A DNA stretch of 64,000 nucleotides, from the NCBI GenBank assembly GCA_013398615.1, contig VZSR01000598.1, positions 791,180 to 855,179 of the forward strand. Direction: 5' to 3'. The stretch comes from Brachypodius melanocephalos (lineage: Eukaryota; Chordata; Aves; Passeriformes; Pycnonotidae). Made by a program: the position numbers and the translations under genes. How positions within the stretch are numbered: position 1 is the stretch's first letter; each line of letters opens with the position of its first letter. Below the pieces are notes generated by a model. The model was not told where the DNA came from, made no database searches, and saw only the letters and a list, made by a program, of their open reading frames with translations. Positions 38,201-52,500 of the stretch are shown here, piece after piece.

Positions 38201-41200
38201 CTGTCTGGGCTGCAGCTATTGGAATATTTTTACTTGCTGTTCAAACAAGGCTACCAAACCATTTGATCTTAAAGTGTCATTATTAAGTGTCTGAATCACT
38301 GAAGGTATTCCCTCTGTTGGATGTCAGACTAGAGAAGCAAGGATCAGCAGCCTCCTACCCCTCAGCCCCTTTATCCTGATTTTAGCATACCTTTACAAGG
38401 TCTTTTACAACATCCATCTTGTTGAGCAGGAGACAAACCACTATAAACCTTGCATAGTAACGCAGCTTCTTAACCACTAATTCGGGCCTAGACACAACAA
38501 CAAAAACACCACAGCCAAATTTGAGATTAAAATAGAGGCAGGTAGCAGGGGAAAGGGAAAGGAGGAGTTTAAGACCAGAGCAGGGCTGGACACTTGCAGA
38601 TTAAAAGTTCTGACTGAACTCATGCGGTCACGAATAGCCACCTGGCTGCTTGGAGGTTTAGTTAAAATTGAGTACAGGGACATAAAAAATCATTTAAGAA
38701 AGCCACAGCCTCCTTACATGAAAGGGGCATGGGAGTCAGATATCATGGCTGGCTCTTCAAACCTTGCTGTACTACAGTACGAGCTACTGTTCCCCTGAAA
38801 GGTCTGATGAGAATCAAATAAAATTCCTCTGCTTCAGACCAGCTGACCTATCTTCCACCCACAGCATTCCAGCTCCCAGCACTGATACTGCTCAGGATTT
38901 AAAATGACAAAACTTTGTGGTTAACAGCCTTCTTTCCAGGACCAGGTAACAGAATATTCTTCCTGTCATACAGCAACACTCTTATTTATCCTGAATTTTT
39001 CAATCATGGCAGAAGCATTAAAAGAAACTTCCTTCAACAACATGGATTTTATCCTAGTTATGTTCCTACAGTTTATAACTCCTTGCTGCTTCCACACAAC
39101 CTTCTAGTCTTGAAAAAACAAGGACCTCCATTCAGACATACCTGTCTTCTTTGTTGACTTGGGAGTAGTATGACCTCTGCCTGATTGCTGAGTAGAAGGA
39201 GAAAGCCTCGTTGAGATAGCTGGTTTCAGAGGTGCGCAGGCTGTGGGGGAACAAGGGCATCAGCTCACTGCCTCAGAGGGGAAGCCATGCCAAACCCTCC
39301 CTTCCTGCCCCTCAGCCAGCTTGTGCATCCAGGGCAGAGCTCCCTGCTCAAGTGCCATCGTGTGAAAGCCAGACTCTCACTCTGGGAAGGCAGATGTCAG
39401 AGCTTGGATCCCATTTCAGGCAACAATCAGAGCTGCCCATCTTGCACCGTGGGGTCACTGAACAGTTTAAAGGAACATTAAGCTCCCAAACTTGTAAATC
39501 ACACTTTAGCACAACATTCCAATGCAGCATGCATGGAAGACACCTTAGAGGCAGGAGTGAGGTCCTTGGGCAGTACCAGTGACCAGCAATGTGGCACCAG
39601 GCTCACAGGGGTCTTTCCCTGCAGCACCCCATGCAGCCCCCAGGGCCCTCATTCAGAAACAGGCATCGTGACTCAGCCCAATCACTGATTCCTCCTGACT
39701 GAGCATCCAGACATTTGGCATGCAGCTGTCACTAACCCTGCATTGCCCACTGAATCCTCTTCTGTGCTTACTTACTAATAATGGTAATAGAGCTGCCCAA
39801 TCTTGGAAGCAATTTCCCCAATTTGCCACCTCTTCAACCCATACCGATTGTCCAATACTTGTCTATGTCGCAGGAGAGAAAAGAAAGATTAAAAGGACTC
39901 CCAAATGTCCCAGAACATCCCACCAGACAAGACAAAGAGCCACTGCAGGGCCAAATTCAGCTTTCATTACTGGTGCACCATTGCCAGCAGCAGCCCCTCA
40001 CATAGCCAACAGCACACACCACCCCACAACAAGGGCCATTTATATTGCATAAACTTGCCAGAACCAGACATAAGTGTGTTGCACAAAATACACACAACAA
40101 AAGGTCACAACTTCCCAGGAGAACACTCAGACTATGCAGCCAGAGGAAGGTGTGAAGGATCAGAGCCCACGCTGCAGCAGGAGACTTCACACCATTCCAG
40201 ATTCTGCTCTGCAGAATCCATCACCTCCTCAGTAAGAAATGAAAGCACCACACGCTCAGGTAGAGCAAAAGGGTTTGTTAAAAAAGTCACACTGAACACT
40301 GCAACATTTTAATTCAATAGACTCTGAGCACTGCAGGAAGTGGCTGTTCCCTCTCTTCATGCTTGAATAACACAGTGAAATCTCAATCTTAGCTGAGGCC
40401 CTGGGCATTCCAGAGATTAAAGCTGCACTTAAACCCACACAATGCATCTGCCTACAACATTTCCTTACCGGTGCTGCTGTTGGAACTTCCAGAGTTTGGT
40501 GTAAACATCAAAAGTTCGCCCAAAATAGGACTGCCACTGCTTCTGCCCATACTGAGGTAAATCCCTGCAAGAGACAGTGACAAAAGCAGAATTAGGAAGC
40601 AGAATTCAGTCAGCCCAACATGACAGGAGCATGTTTGTGTCAAAATCAGAACTGCTTTGTTCAGAATTCACTTGACACACTTTAGAATTCTGCCAGAACT
40701 ACAAGAACCAGATTTTCAGAGTTTCTTAAAACCTGTTGTTACTGGATCTCTCCAAAGAGGAAACGATCATATTCTTACATGCAACAGGTGTTTGGAAACA
40801 TCTTACATTTTTCCTAAAAGAAAAATAATTTTACGGTTATATGCACAGAAAGACAAATTGGACTCTTAAAATATCATAATACAGAAAAACTCTACCCAAG
40901 AGCAAGCAGAATAATCCACTGGAAATTAGTTAATTTAGACTGATAATATTTATTGTTACTCCTTAAGGAAATAATCTTTTTCAAATGGATATGGCCATGT
41001 TTTAGAAACAGTCAGGCCAGACAGCAGATGGATGCTCACAGTTAACACTCACTGGGTTCTGTTATGCCACCAGCACATTTGTCACCCTCTAGCTCACAGT
41101 TAGTGACATGACACAACCTGAGAACTTCTGGGTTTTTCCTGTCAGTCTCCAGTGCTACAAGGTGAGTCAGTCAACCCAGTTCAGTTCTGCTCTCCTGCCT

Positions 41201-44200
41201 CCTCTCCATTTCCATGCTGTGGTATATTTCCACCCCACAGCGATGATGTATTCCTAAGGATTTTGGCTTTAAAGGTTTGTGCTCTCAACATTCACTCCTC
41301 CCATCTCCTGTGAGTGACCTGAATCTTGAAACAAATGCAACAGAGGAGATCAAACCCCTGAGTCCACTGAGCAAACCAAAGTTCATTCAAAGGAGGTGCA
41401 CAACTATATGAGTGGAAGTAGAACAGCTTTTCAAAACAGAATCCTCTTTCATTTGATTAAGGTTGATTTCCACAAGGAAATCTCTCAAATCACTGTGCTG
41501 GTTCATGTACCACCTTCAGCAGACAGAAATGCAGCACATTCCACTTCCAAGCCTGGAGGGTAGAGACCAAGGGAAGCAGCACCTTTAGGAAACCTTGCCA
41601 TGTCCTCTGAAGGAGTCAGAGAAGCAGAGCAGTACACACCATTTCAGAGCAGCATTCTGGCCTGTTTCTGCTCACTGTAATTGCTTTAACAGCACCCGAG
41701 GTAGGAAAGGAAATTAATATTCCTCTGCTCATCAGCCAACTGTACTTCCCACACAGCTTGAAGGGACCTAGCTCAGCTACTACAAGTAAAATGAATCCCT
41801 TACCAGCTACAGCTCTTACCAGCCTGGAAAAGCATTCCAATACTTGGTGCTGACATTCCACGAAGCTGCCAATGAATCTGGACATGATTTTACCAAATTA
41901 AAAAAATAAAAAAACCCTCAAACTTTGCAATTGGCTGCTCAAAATCTTGGAACATATGTTGGTGTAGCAAGGGGTAAATAGGAATATAAATATGTGCTTC
42001 AGGGTACCAACATCTTCATTCATACACAGCTTGATACGAACACATGCAAATTTAAAACATTTTCTGCAAGGAACAAATCACCACCTTCTCTTGTTGTAAT
42101 AGATGCAAACATGTTAGCTAAACAAAATAAGCTAAGGCACTGTCCAAACACACAGCCAAGACACAGCAGAGACTTTGACACAGCAAGAGGTAGCTTTAAT
42201 TTAATTAGCACATCCACGAGATTCAACATTGAAGTATATTTTTAAAAAGAACTTAAATACAAAACACTAGGATATTTTTTTTAAAAAAAACTATACAAAT
42301 CAAAGTTCCCTGGCACTAACTTATAGAATGACTGAATTAACAAGTTGTCTTGCAAAACCCTAACCCAAGAAAACACCCCTCTCTCAAACATCAGTATCTG
42401 CACAAACAAAGAAATAAGCAGGTAATTATAGGCTGATGATGCTCATGCATCTATCCCTCACCAGTGAGCTAATTAACACACTCTAAACCTCACCTGTCAG
42501 CTCCCCATTCCACACCTCCCTCTGCAAAAGCCTGAACATTCTAACATCACCTAAACATAAAGCTCAACTCACTGTGCTGCATTAGATTTGAGTATCTGCA
42601 AATCAGTGGTGTTTTAAGGAGCCTCTGGTAGTACAGTGTCCGTGGGTTTGGCCACTGCTGGGTGTCCACATGGATATTCCTCAAGCAGCATGCTCACCTA
42701 ATTGCAGCTGGCATAGCTGCACAATACCATGGATTCCTCGGCTCCCCAGGGAACGGGAAGGATCTCCATGGAAACAGACAGTAGCATTTGTTCTTTTGAT
42801 ACTATTCTGACATGGCTGTAATAAAACTTCATTTATGACAATACATTACTGTGGTTTCACTACAGCTTTTTGCAGACAAGAGCTGCCCTTCCTGCCATCC
42901 CTCTATTGCTCTGTGCTGAACATCACACATGCTGCTCCCATGTACCAAGAAATTCTGCCATGAGAAAATGGATGCATAAGCAAAAGAGGACATTTAGAGC
43001 AGTATTTTTAATAGAACATGGGGTAGTGCATTATTTGGTGAGAAATAGCCCAAAAGAATTCCAAAGCCTCAGCTGACTGCAGAGCAGGCTTTTAACACAG
43101 CTCCTCCCACCAAAGGAGACATGATCCAGAAGCAATTATGGAGCTCAAGACCTATGTTATAGCAAGACTTTTTGCTACTTCCAGATCTACAGAAGGACAC
43201 CAGAGCAGTGAGGAGAGACAAAGGCAGCAGGTTTTCCTGTGGGGTGTGCCCAGGCCAGGCTGCTGGCTCAGAACCTGCAGCAAGGGACCCGCTCTGGCTA
43301 AACACTATGGGGGGATAAAGGGGCAACTAAATTAATCCAAATGCAGAGGAGGGACTGGAGATTTGATTTAGGACAGTACAATAGCCTGCAACAACAAGTG
43401 GAAACCATTTCCAATTTCTTAGCTTTTAAAACATTCCAAATGGGACATGAAGACGCAAAATCTGATGTTCTAGAAGGATGGGTTTCTCACACTGGGCACA
43501 GAAGACTGGTTCTCTTGCTGCACTAGTGTGGCTGGTGGATAAATTTCACAGACAGTCCAGAATTTTATCCAACTCTTGCTGTACTTTGTCTCCACAAAGA
43601 CCAGCACTACTTACATGCTCATAATTAATTCTCTGCCAGGAGTTCATTTCAGCCATGCTGCCAGATAACACTGGCTGAAACCCAGTTAAAGGTGCTGAGG
43701 TGTGCTTGGCCAGCGCCACATGGAAGTTGTCACACAGGGACATTAAAGATGTTGAGAAAGTCCTAGAGACTCAGCAGTATGCTTCAAAGAGGAAGGCTAC
43801 AATAACTGTAAGTTTAACATTCAAAGCTTTAAATACATTCACAGTTTTGACAGGTGATAAAAAGAGGCAATTTCCTTTTATGTTCATAGGCTTGTAGTAG
43901 TTACAGGCTCCTATTCCCAGAACGTGAGCAGCAGTGGGATAGAAGTGCTGTGGCACAGAGCCAGCAGGTACCCCCTGAGCCTCCTTTTCTCCATGCTGAG
44001 CCTCCCCAGCTCCCTCTGCTGCTCCTGGTGTTCCAGACCTTTCCCCAGCTTTGCTCCCATCCCTGGACATGCTCCAGCCCCTCAGTGTTTCTTGCCATGA
44101 GGGGCCCAGAACAGGACAAGTTACCTCACCAGTGCCCAGTACAAAGAGACAATCAATTCCCTAAAATATAGTTGCGGAAAGTCTTTTAATTCCTCGAACT

Positions 44201-46538
44201 TTCAGGCTTCTTTGTGATACTGAACACATTTAAGCACTTTTTAACATTTAAAAGAAAAAAACACCAGTGACAATACACCATGACAATCTGCTTCCTTACA
44301 CTCTCCCTCTTCCCAGCCTTTTTCAAGAAAAAAGCAAGTGGGAGTGGGGAAAGGGGAGAAGAGAGCCATTGCAACATACTTCATTAATGGTTTATTTTAA
44401 CTTATAGCCCAGGGTAGAGACACTAGAAAGATAGCCCCCTTGGATTATCTTTCCTGTGGCATGGCCACAGGAGATGCTATCACTGGGAGCACGAGCACAA
44501 AGTACACTTTCGAGCAGCAACCTTGGCAGACCATCATATGTTTTCCTCAAATGCTGTATTTGGCATCTGTATTGGGAAGAGAGGAAGGAAATGCTACTGA
44601 AACAAAGACGTGGCAGGCTGAGCCCTTGCAATTTTTGGCAGCAGCAACAGCTAAGCAGCTGCCAACACAGCTATAGGCTCAGCTCCCTGTAGCTGAAGTG
44701 CCCAGAGGAGGTTTTGGGAAAGAAATCATTGCTCTCCTCTCCCTCCCCCATCACTTCTTTTCTATGAAACGTGGTAGGGGCAAGAGAATAGCATAAAACA
44801 GAGCAGAAAAGGCCGTCATCATCTTGAAAACAGAAGGTGTCAGGCATGAATCAAATGCATTTATTATGCTGGAGGGAAAAACAAGCAACTGGACTAAGAA
44901 TTGGGATGTTTGCCAAGACATTTCCAGGTGAACTCCCCAGAGAACAAGCACTAACAGAGCAGATACCTGAGAATCATACTGTTGGTTTAATCCTGTCATT
45001 ATGCCCACGGGAATCACAGGTCTTAGAGGTGAAATGGTGGTCAGGTGCAAGAAGGAACTGTGCCCGGTTACAGTAAGGACAGAGGCAGGTTCCTGTTCTG
45101 CAATGCTCCTATTGTCACACAGCAGAAGTGGCTGTTTAATCCCATCTCTATTTTGATTTGCCATACTTCATCTAAAGGTACTTTTCATTTTCTTTTCATT
45201 TAGCTGGACAAGAAGATTTCTTTCTGGAAAAGTACCATGGATATATTGAGAAACTCCATCTCTTATCTCGAAATCTGATACAAGCACTACCTCCCTCCAC
45301 GGCCAAAGGAGAGACAGAATGGCTGGAGGTTCTCTCTGACCTGAACTGGAGCAGCAGGCAGCTGCACATGAACTGTGTTCACTTGTACTCTTCAGTGCCT
45401 TAGGCCAAAATTTCAAGCAAAATCTATCAGAAAGCCAGTGTAATGTCATATACAGTCCTGGAAATCTTGGTCTCAAGATCTCAGTCCTTTTGCTTTAGAC
45501 TCTCTTTCATTGGGGGGTCAAATGCAATCACCAAGAACTCCTTGTCTCTACTGCCCATTTGCCATTCAGATTTTGGAGCACAAAATGTTTGTTTTGGATT
45601 TGGTAATCAACTTCTAAAGCGCACGAAAGGATTATCAATAGCAGGGGGTGGAGGAATTAAAAGCATCTTTGCTAACCATCTGTGTTTGACTAACAGCAAG
45701 CTATAAGGGCCCAAACATACAGCATTACTCAGAGACCAGTAAGAGGCTGAACTGCCAACCAGATAGGAGCTCAAACCCCATTACTCTGCAGCAAAGCTTA
45801 GAAATAAAGCAGCTTTGGATACATGCTGTTTAACTCACCATACACTGACAAACAGGATATCCATATTACTGTCCAAACATATATTCCCCTGCAGACAAAT
45901 CAGTCGGACTTTCCAGCTGTTGTTGCAGCTGCTTAATAGATAAATGTAGATTTTACCTTTCTCCACAGTTCAGATTAAGCACTTGTTTCACCATACACAT
46001 ACAGGGTACAGTTTCAATGTTTCTGTTTATTGCTTCCTAAATTTCTTCCCCAAAGATACTCCCTCTCCTCCTTTCCTCCCACCCAGACCAATCCTTCTCA
46101 TTTCTTTCTTTTTCCACTGAGACAGTAGTGGTTTGGATTTGCATGCTCTGGACTGCACAGAGTCACACCTAATCCTTAATAGTGGCCTTCAAACACACCA
46201 CTTCAGCAATAATCACATCAATTTCACGGGATTTCCAGCTTCTAGTTTACTATCAACTGGAACCTCTGCTCCTACAAACATTCTTACATACATGGTCCAA
46301 AAGCACCCATAGAGATGCATTGTTCCCTCCTAAACAAACTTACTGGGTTTGGGTTTGAAATGTTCATTCTACAACCCACTTCAGCATCACACACTGCTTT
46401 TCTGAAGGAATACTGTCACAAATCCACTAACCTTAAGCCATTGAAGAGCTGCTTAGATTTATCCAGTAAGTAGCAAAAGTCTGTCACCGTTTTTCTCTCT
46501 GCTTGAGGAATATCATCTTCAGCTCCCCCTGATGACAT
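26270..46538 (-). CDS. SCAI: Suppressor of cancer cell invasion (protein SCAI)
   Basis: This nuclear cofactor inhibits MRTF-A/SRF-driven transcription (for example of beta-1 integrin) and, from the literature, also acts with 53BP1 in DNA-break repair. The 16 coding exons (high to low) are 46538-46432, 40564-40469, 39862-39776, 39240-39142, 38487-38391, 37640-37542, 36910-36758, 35930-35829, 35263-35162, 34556-34478, 32407-32308, 31842-31761, 28484-28412, 27863-27690, 27609-27509 and 26416-26270. They encode 565 residues, in phase, with GT-AG ends. Landmarks include ERKTVTDFCYLLDKSKQLF, QIGEIASKIGQLYYHYY, PLFIIVDSSNSVAYK and the C-terminus NVFLENTLDDY. The chosen ATG (46538-46536, context GAAACCATGT) is the first on the transcript if exon 1 is the ATG-less exon at 57375; the exon-2 leader starts at 46563. 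The human 606-residue form begins about 41 residues earlier (from memory). No frameshift or missing exon was seen. Confidence 0.96.
29204..29225. repeat. (GGTTT)n short microsatellite
   Basis: About four imperfect GGTTT/GGTTTT units lie in a SCAI intron. A similar AAAACC-rich stretch lies near 30497-30520 on the + strand. Both are simple sequence with no apparent function. Confidence 0.6.
33446..33493. repeat. Perfect 12-bp inverted repeat with 24-base loop in a SCAI intron
   Basis: CTTTTAATAAGG at 33446-33457 is followed by its exact reverse complement CCTTATTAAAAG at 33482-33493. The stem does not extend in either direction. It is too short for a microRNA precursor. It could be the remnant of a small terminal-inverted-repeat element or chance. 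Confidence 0.6.
43960..44162 (-). mobile_element. CR1 LINE fragment, antisense orientation
   Basis: The + strand shows the reverse complement of the CR1 3' ORF/UTR region: CCCCTGAGCCTCCTTTTCTC, CCCAGCTCCCTCTGCTGCTC, CATCCCTGGACATGCTCCAG, CTTGCCATGAGGGGCCCAGA and CTCACCAGTGCCCAGTACA in the canonical order. It is a diverged copy in the intron between SCAI exons 46432 and 40564. Confidence 0.88.
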
Positions 46539-46563
46539 GGTTTCTTTCAGGGCAAGCTCAGTC

Positions 46564-49500
46564 CTGTGAAGAAAAAAATAGCCATATTACTCAAAAATCA
46601 AGGGCTGCTATGAACTCATCCCGACTGAGATGCATGTTCAGTTCCATGGGGATGTAACACAGAGCATGCAGGTCTCCACAGGTTACTCTTTTCAAGACTC
46701 ATTTAAAAAAAAAACCAGCTGAGAATCAAGGCAGGGACTAATTATTGCACAATGCACTAGTTAACACAGGAAAATTAAAAGTAACATAAATAAAATATTT
46801 AAAATAAAATAACTCTGAGGACTTTCTTCACAAACACAAAACTGACAATGAAAGGACTGTAGCACAAGCAGCACTTGGGTTTCACACTTGGACAAAGAAA
46901 TCCTGTCCAAATTTGCATCCTGCAGAGGTATTTATCCTGCAGCTGCATTTAGAGACCAGCCTCAGCTCTCTTTACATTTCATTTTCTTCTGTAACTGCTG
47001 AAAACTGTAGCTCAACAGCTCCTATTGCTAAAACAAGGCAAATTTAGCCAGAATGCTAAAAAGCACCCTACCATCCTTTCTGCATCCTCATGACTGTTTA
47101 ACTCCATGGCTTTCATTGCCCACAATCATACCTGCAGATCTGTTTCTATTCTTCACATGAGTAAAATGTTATATTGTACAATAATCAACCAAACAAAAAA
47201 ACTAACAGATAATGTAGGTAATTGTAATATTGAGTAAGTAAGGGAATATGAAAACTTACAGAGGCAGAGTGGCTTTTAAAAATCTTATTCCAACATACAG
47301 AGATATCAAATTATCCTTTTGAGCATACGAAGATGAGCTACAGATTTCATAGCACAAGCAACAGCCAAACATCTCTGGAAATGGCTGCTAGGTCTTCAAC
47401 TCTGCCATGCTCAGGATTTTTGTGCAAGATAAACACACCTCTAACTGGGCACATGTAGAGCTTTTACTTCCAGCAGCGTCTCTACTAGTTCTGGTGCTTC
47501 TGTTAAGCAACAAGTTTCCATTTGGGCAGCAGCTCTGTTTGGATGCTAGTTGCACAAATAATTACCTACACGTCCCAGTCCAAGCCAGGAAATAACAAAG
47601 CTCACTCCAGCCATCAGGAAGCACCCAGAAGCATCTTTCAGCAACTGTCACCAAAAAATCCTTCACAATAACTAAAGAGGCTTCCGAAATGCTTCCCTGA
47701 ACAAATACTTCATGCCTAATAAATGCAGGAGAAACAAATGCAGTTTCAACCCAGCTTTTGAGGTAAGTTAGAGGGCCATCCTGCCAACCAAGCAGTCTCA
47801 TGATTTCCCAGTTTAGACACGATGCAGCCCACATAGACTTGTTTTTACACACCCCGTGACAGTGCACCAGAGCACCACCGCAAGGCCATGGGGGCATTGC
47901 ACAAATCACTTGTTGAAGAGCTCCAGAAAAAGGTAAAAAGTGTCTCTGTATTGTCAGGTAACTGCAATGTGAGAGCCAGAGTCCAAAACATACCACCCAG
48001 ATGTCACAAGCTTTGGCATGAGCCTGGCAAGAAGGATGTGAAGACTAAAGCACCAGCCCGTGTCTGAAACCTCAGCACATTCACATTTACACAGCACAGA
48101 ACAAACAACACCAAGTACTTAAAGCTCCAACACATGAGATTGAAGTGAACAGTGAGACCTAAAAAACAGATGTCAGAAGCAGCCAGGAGGTGATTCAGGA
48201 ATTTCAGGAAGAGGGACAATACCCCAGGTCCTGTGAGCTCCACAGCAAGGGTGACCTAAATCCTGCAGCGAGCCTGTAGGTTCTGCGCTCCACCGTGGTA
48301 GTCCAGGCACTCCAGTGCAGCTTCAGACACATTTGCAAAAATTGAGGAGCTAGCTTAAGTTGCAAAGTATGTTCCATACAATCTAGATATCAGTCTTTTA
48401 ATTTCATGGCAGTGAATTTTATTTTACACTATCCTTAAGTTATACTACCCAACAACCCCAACTGCTGCCCACATAATCTGTGTTAGCCCTGGCACAGGCA
48501 AATAAAACCAACTAGGCTTTGGGCTGTTTTTTAAAACCAAGTAGTTCTCACACGCAAGGAGTTCACCAGGCCCACTGTGAAGAGGCCATTTATGCAATCA
48601 GGAAAAGATACACAAGAAAATCCATAGCCTGCCAATGTGAAAGGTATTGGAAGGCAGGAAAAATATGTGAAGCCAGCTTTTCCAGCTGACAGAGAAGGAA
48701 AATGAAATTAGTTATCTCATGCACTGGTTTTGGCTTATCATGCTCTGAAGGGGGTGGTATTTGGTGCTGTACAAAGGAAGAGCTACTATCAGGAGCAGCT
48801 CGGGAGAGGAGGAGGTGCTCCTGCACTAAGGACTGTGTTGTAATGCAGCAGCAGTACAGACAGGAGGGAGAATTATTATTAGAACAGCAAGTGGGCACAG
48901 TAAAGGGAGGAATACAGCTCCTGACATCGCCCTTTCCTAAGGGACTGCTCAGCTCCAAATGAACAATATAAATAAAAAGCAACCAGGAGCACATCCACCA
49001 CGGGGACCTCTCCTTCCCTTTGATACTAGAAGTTATCACATGGATTTGTGCTCATCTGCAGACAGACAGCTCTCCCAGTTTTGACAGCCCAACTATACCA
49101 GGAATATCACTTACTCAATTTCTTGTTCCCTGTTTGATGCTTTTTGGTTTCTTTCATGCAAAAGCAACTGTTGCACTGTTTTACATGACAATTTTTCTTA
49201 AGTAACACATTTTAAAAATGTTCTCCAGAGTCTGAAGAAGGAGACACTGAAACATTGGTTCAAAAGACTGTTAGAATAAGTCAGAAAATGGTGGCTTCCT
49301 GCAGAACTTATTATTCTCTCAAAGATTTTGCCAGCTCCTCAGGCCATACAAGGCAGAAAACCCATGCTAGCCAAGCCCACACTTGGTGTGCCAGGTTCAT
49401 CCCTACAAGCTCTCAGAACACACAATTCCAGGTTTGCTTAATGCAATACATTACTGGATTTTACAAATTCATTCCATTGCAGCACCCAGGGTAGCAGAGC

Positions 49501-52500
49501 TTCAGAGACATCCCAGAGGACGGCAGTTAAAGTTGGAGCTGAGGGGCAGCAGGAGGAGGGATACGGGACAGGGATAGAGGTTTCATGGTGCTGGCCAGTA
49601 TTTTTAAAGTCAGATGTCACTTACATCACACACGTCTCCACTTCCCTGTGGTTTGCTGTCTTTTGGCTAAGGTTTTGCAGGCTTAGCTGGAAGGGAAAAA
49701 GAGTGCTGAAGTTAATGGTATGCACTCCCCACTGGCCCTGCCCTGGGATTCAGGCCTGTGAAGCAAGGCAGGCTTTGTGAGTCGTGAGGGAATGCTCCGG
49801 GTCAGGGAAAGCAAGCTGACAATGCAAGTCCAGCATGGAAACGTTCAATAAGTGCATTACACCCTCTTAGATTTGCTACGTAGCCAGGATCACTGTAAGC
49901 TGCCATTCAGCTGCCTGCTGGAAGGGGAGGGTCATAACTTCCCACCCAACATGCAGGAGCAAATAAAACCTCACGCACTGAAGGTGCAGCCACAGTGTAA
50001 CCAGAGGGCACAGTGGACAGGAGGATGCCAGGGGTCTGTAAGCTCATATATCAGTGAGAACAGGTAGAATCAGGAGCAGTTTCCTGGAGCTGCACAGCAG
50101 TTAGCTGAACGTGGCACCTTGACCTCCTGACAGAGCACTTGTACAACCCAACTGCCTTTTTCTAAGCCATCACTTCTCCGTTATGGAATCTTGACTGGTT
50201 TTCAAATGCTTCCCACTTCCCGCTTAGAAGCGCAAGTGGTAACCAAAAACCAAAAGCAAACACGCTTTGTTCATTTATCTTGTTGATACAGGATCTTCCC
50301 CAAACTAAGATGTTCCTAGAACTGCTCTCTACAGAAACCAACGGTGGAAAACAAATTCCAGTCTATCAGGATTTTAAAGCTGTCAAACCTTGAGTCAGAG
50401 ACCAGCTCTCTTACCACTTTTCATCCTGACACATCTCCCACAGCATCACTGCCAAAAGGGGATGCGACGCAAAGCCAGACGCCCAGCTGGTATCTATTTC
50501 TTATCTGCAAATTAACAACATGGATAAAACTAAGCTCCTGATCATTCATACACAAAGCCTGGAACCATCATGTCTCAAAACTCTATCAAAAACCAGTTGC
50601 TCTTACATTCACCAAGCAGAATGCCTACCTTGACTCCCTATTTGCCCGTCCTTTTCTTCTGCAGACTGGCACACTCATGTCTCATGTTTTCTTTCAACGC
50701 TATACTGCACGTTTTGGGAAAACCATCTGTGTGTTTCCATGTGATCTGCTCAGAGTGCTAGTCCTGACAGAGCCTCAGACAACACAAAATGCATCAGAAA
50801 CCAAATTCATTCCTCTTGCCAGAATACCTAACTCTCCATCAAGAACCACTGCCCTGAAGTTCCCAAGACACCACTCGGTTCTGCCCAAGAAACACTGAAA
50901 TAAATAATTAGCAATTCCCCCAGACAGGCATTGAAAACCTCAAAGCCTGCTAGAGCCAGGAATTCAGAAGGAATGGCAATGAGCAGTTATACATCAAACC
51001 ATTTTTCTCTATAAAATGTAGGCGGGGGGGGAAAGATTTTTATATTATTCCAAGGTTTTTAGTAAAATTTGGAACCAATAACAGACATTCCTCACCCCAA
51101 CCACTGTTCACCTCAGAGCACGTCTGCACTGCAGCGGCTGCAGCTCTTCCAGACGTATGCAGCTCCATTTCCAGCAGCTCGTTGGATGCTGCAGGAGGCA
51201 TCTGGGAGCAGGCTGAGCCCACACCTGAGCTCCTGGCAAGGCTCAGTCCCAGGGGACAGCAATGCCCAGGGCCAGAACAACCACAGCATTTGTGTCCCAC
51301 TCTGCTCACTGCTCTGTGGACATGCACATGGACTGCACACGGAAAAGGACACAGCCTGGGCTTTGGGACACTTGTGTCTGAATGCCACAATGATAAGCAA
51401 CTTTAACTTAAGAAACAGAAACAAGTAGCTGTTGTATTTAACTGATAATGCTGGTCAAACCATGTTCTGTCTGCCTGGATGTTTGCTTACTTCAAAGAAC
51501 ACTAAGGGGAAATTAATTATGAGGGTGAAAGCCTGAATCCATATACAAATTACAGCATGGCTGACAAAATCACCTGCAAATACAACTAGGTCTAGCAACT
51601 ACCTCCTACTGGGAATTCTCAAAAAAACTGGTTTTCATATTAAGGTACACATTTTTACAGCTAACTTGCAAAAATTTTAACTTAAATTAACTAACTAATT
51701 TTAACTAACTCTAAAGATTAAGCAAGAGGGAAGTAATTTAAAAAAAATAATAAAAATACACAAACCATAGTGAGCCTGTGTATGAACAGACCCACACTCC
51801 TGTGCATGAGCAGTCAGGACCAGCAGTTGCTCCTACAGGGACAGGGAGCCTGGTCCCACATCGACTTGGATTGATTCTTCCCTTCACATCCCAATAAACC
51901 CAGCTCTCCCCAGCACAGGGAAAGCTTCCATGCCCTGGGGCTCCACACGTTCTGAGGGGCTGGCCAGATGCCTCCTACAACACAACAACTGTCTTCTGTC
52001 TGTCCTTCCCTTTAACAGATGCACGAAACACATCACTCTACTTCAGCTTCTTCTGAATTTTGTGAAAAGTACTCACTAGATAATCTTCAGGACCCTTCTC
52101 CCTAGAGCAACAACAGTTACATCAGATTTAGAAGCTGCTTGGAGAAGAAGAAAAAAGAGGAAGCCTGAACGTGCAATTGCATTCCTAAAAAAGGGAAAGA
52201 AGGGGGCAGGGAATAAATAAGAAAACAAGATAAACCCACACACGGACATTCCCCAGCTGCACACTGCTGTGGCCAGTGGAAGTGGCAGAGAGCAGGCACT
52301 CACAGTTACACAAGAACTGTTATACAAGTTGCACAAATTTTATTACGGCAAACTGAAAGTTTACTACTCTCACATGAATGCATAATTCCTTCCTCAGCAC
52401 ATCAGAAGATGAGATCTGCAAACAGCCTCACAGTAAGACCTCAGAGTTAATAGGAGCTGCCACCTCTGCATTACCTGTGACATCTTGGCAGTAACAGTCT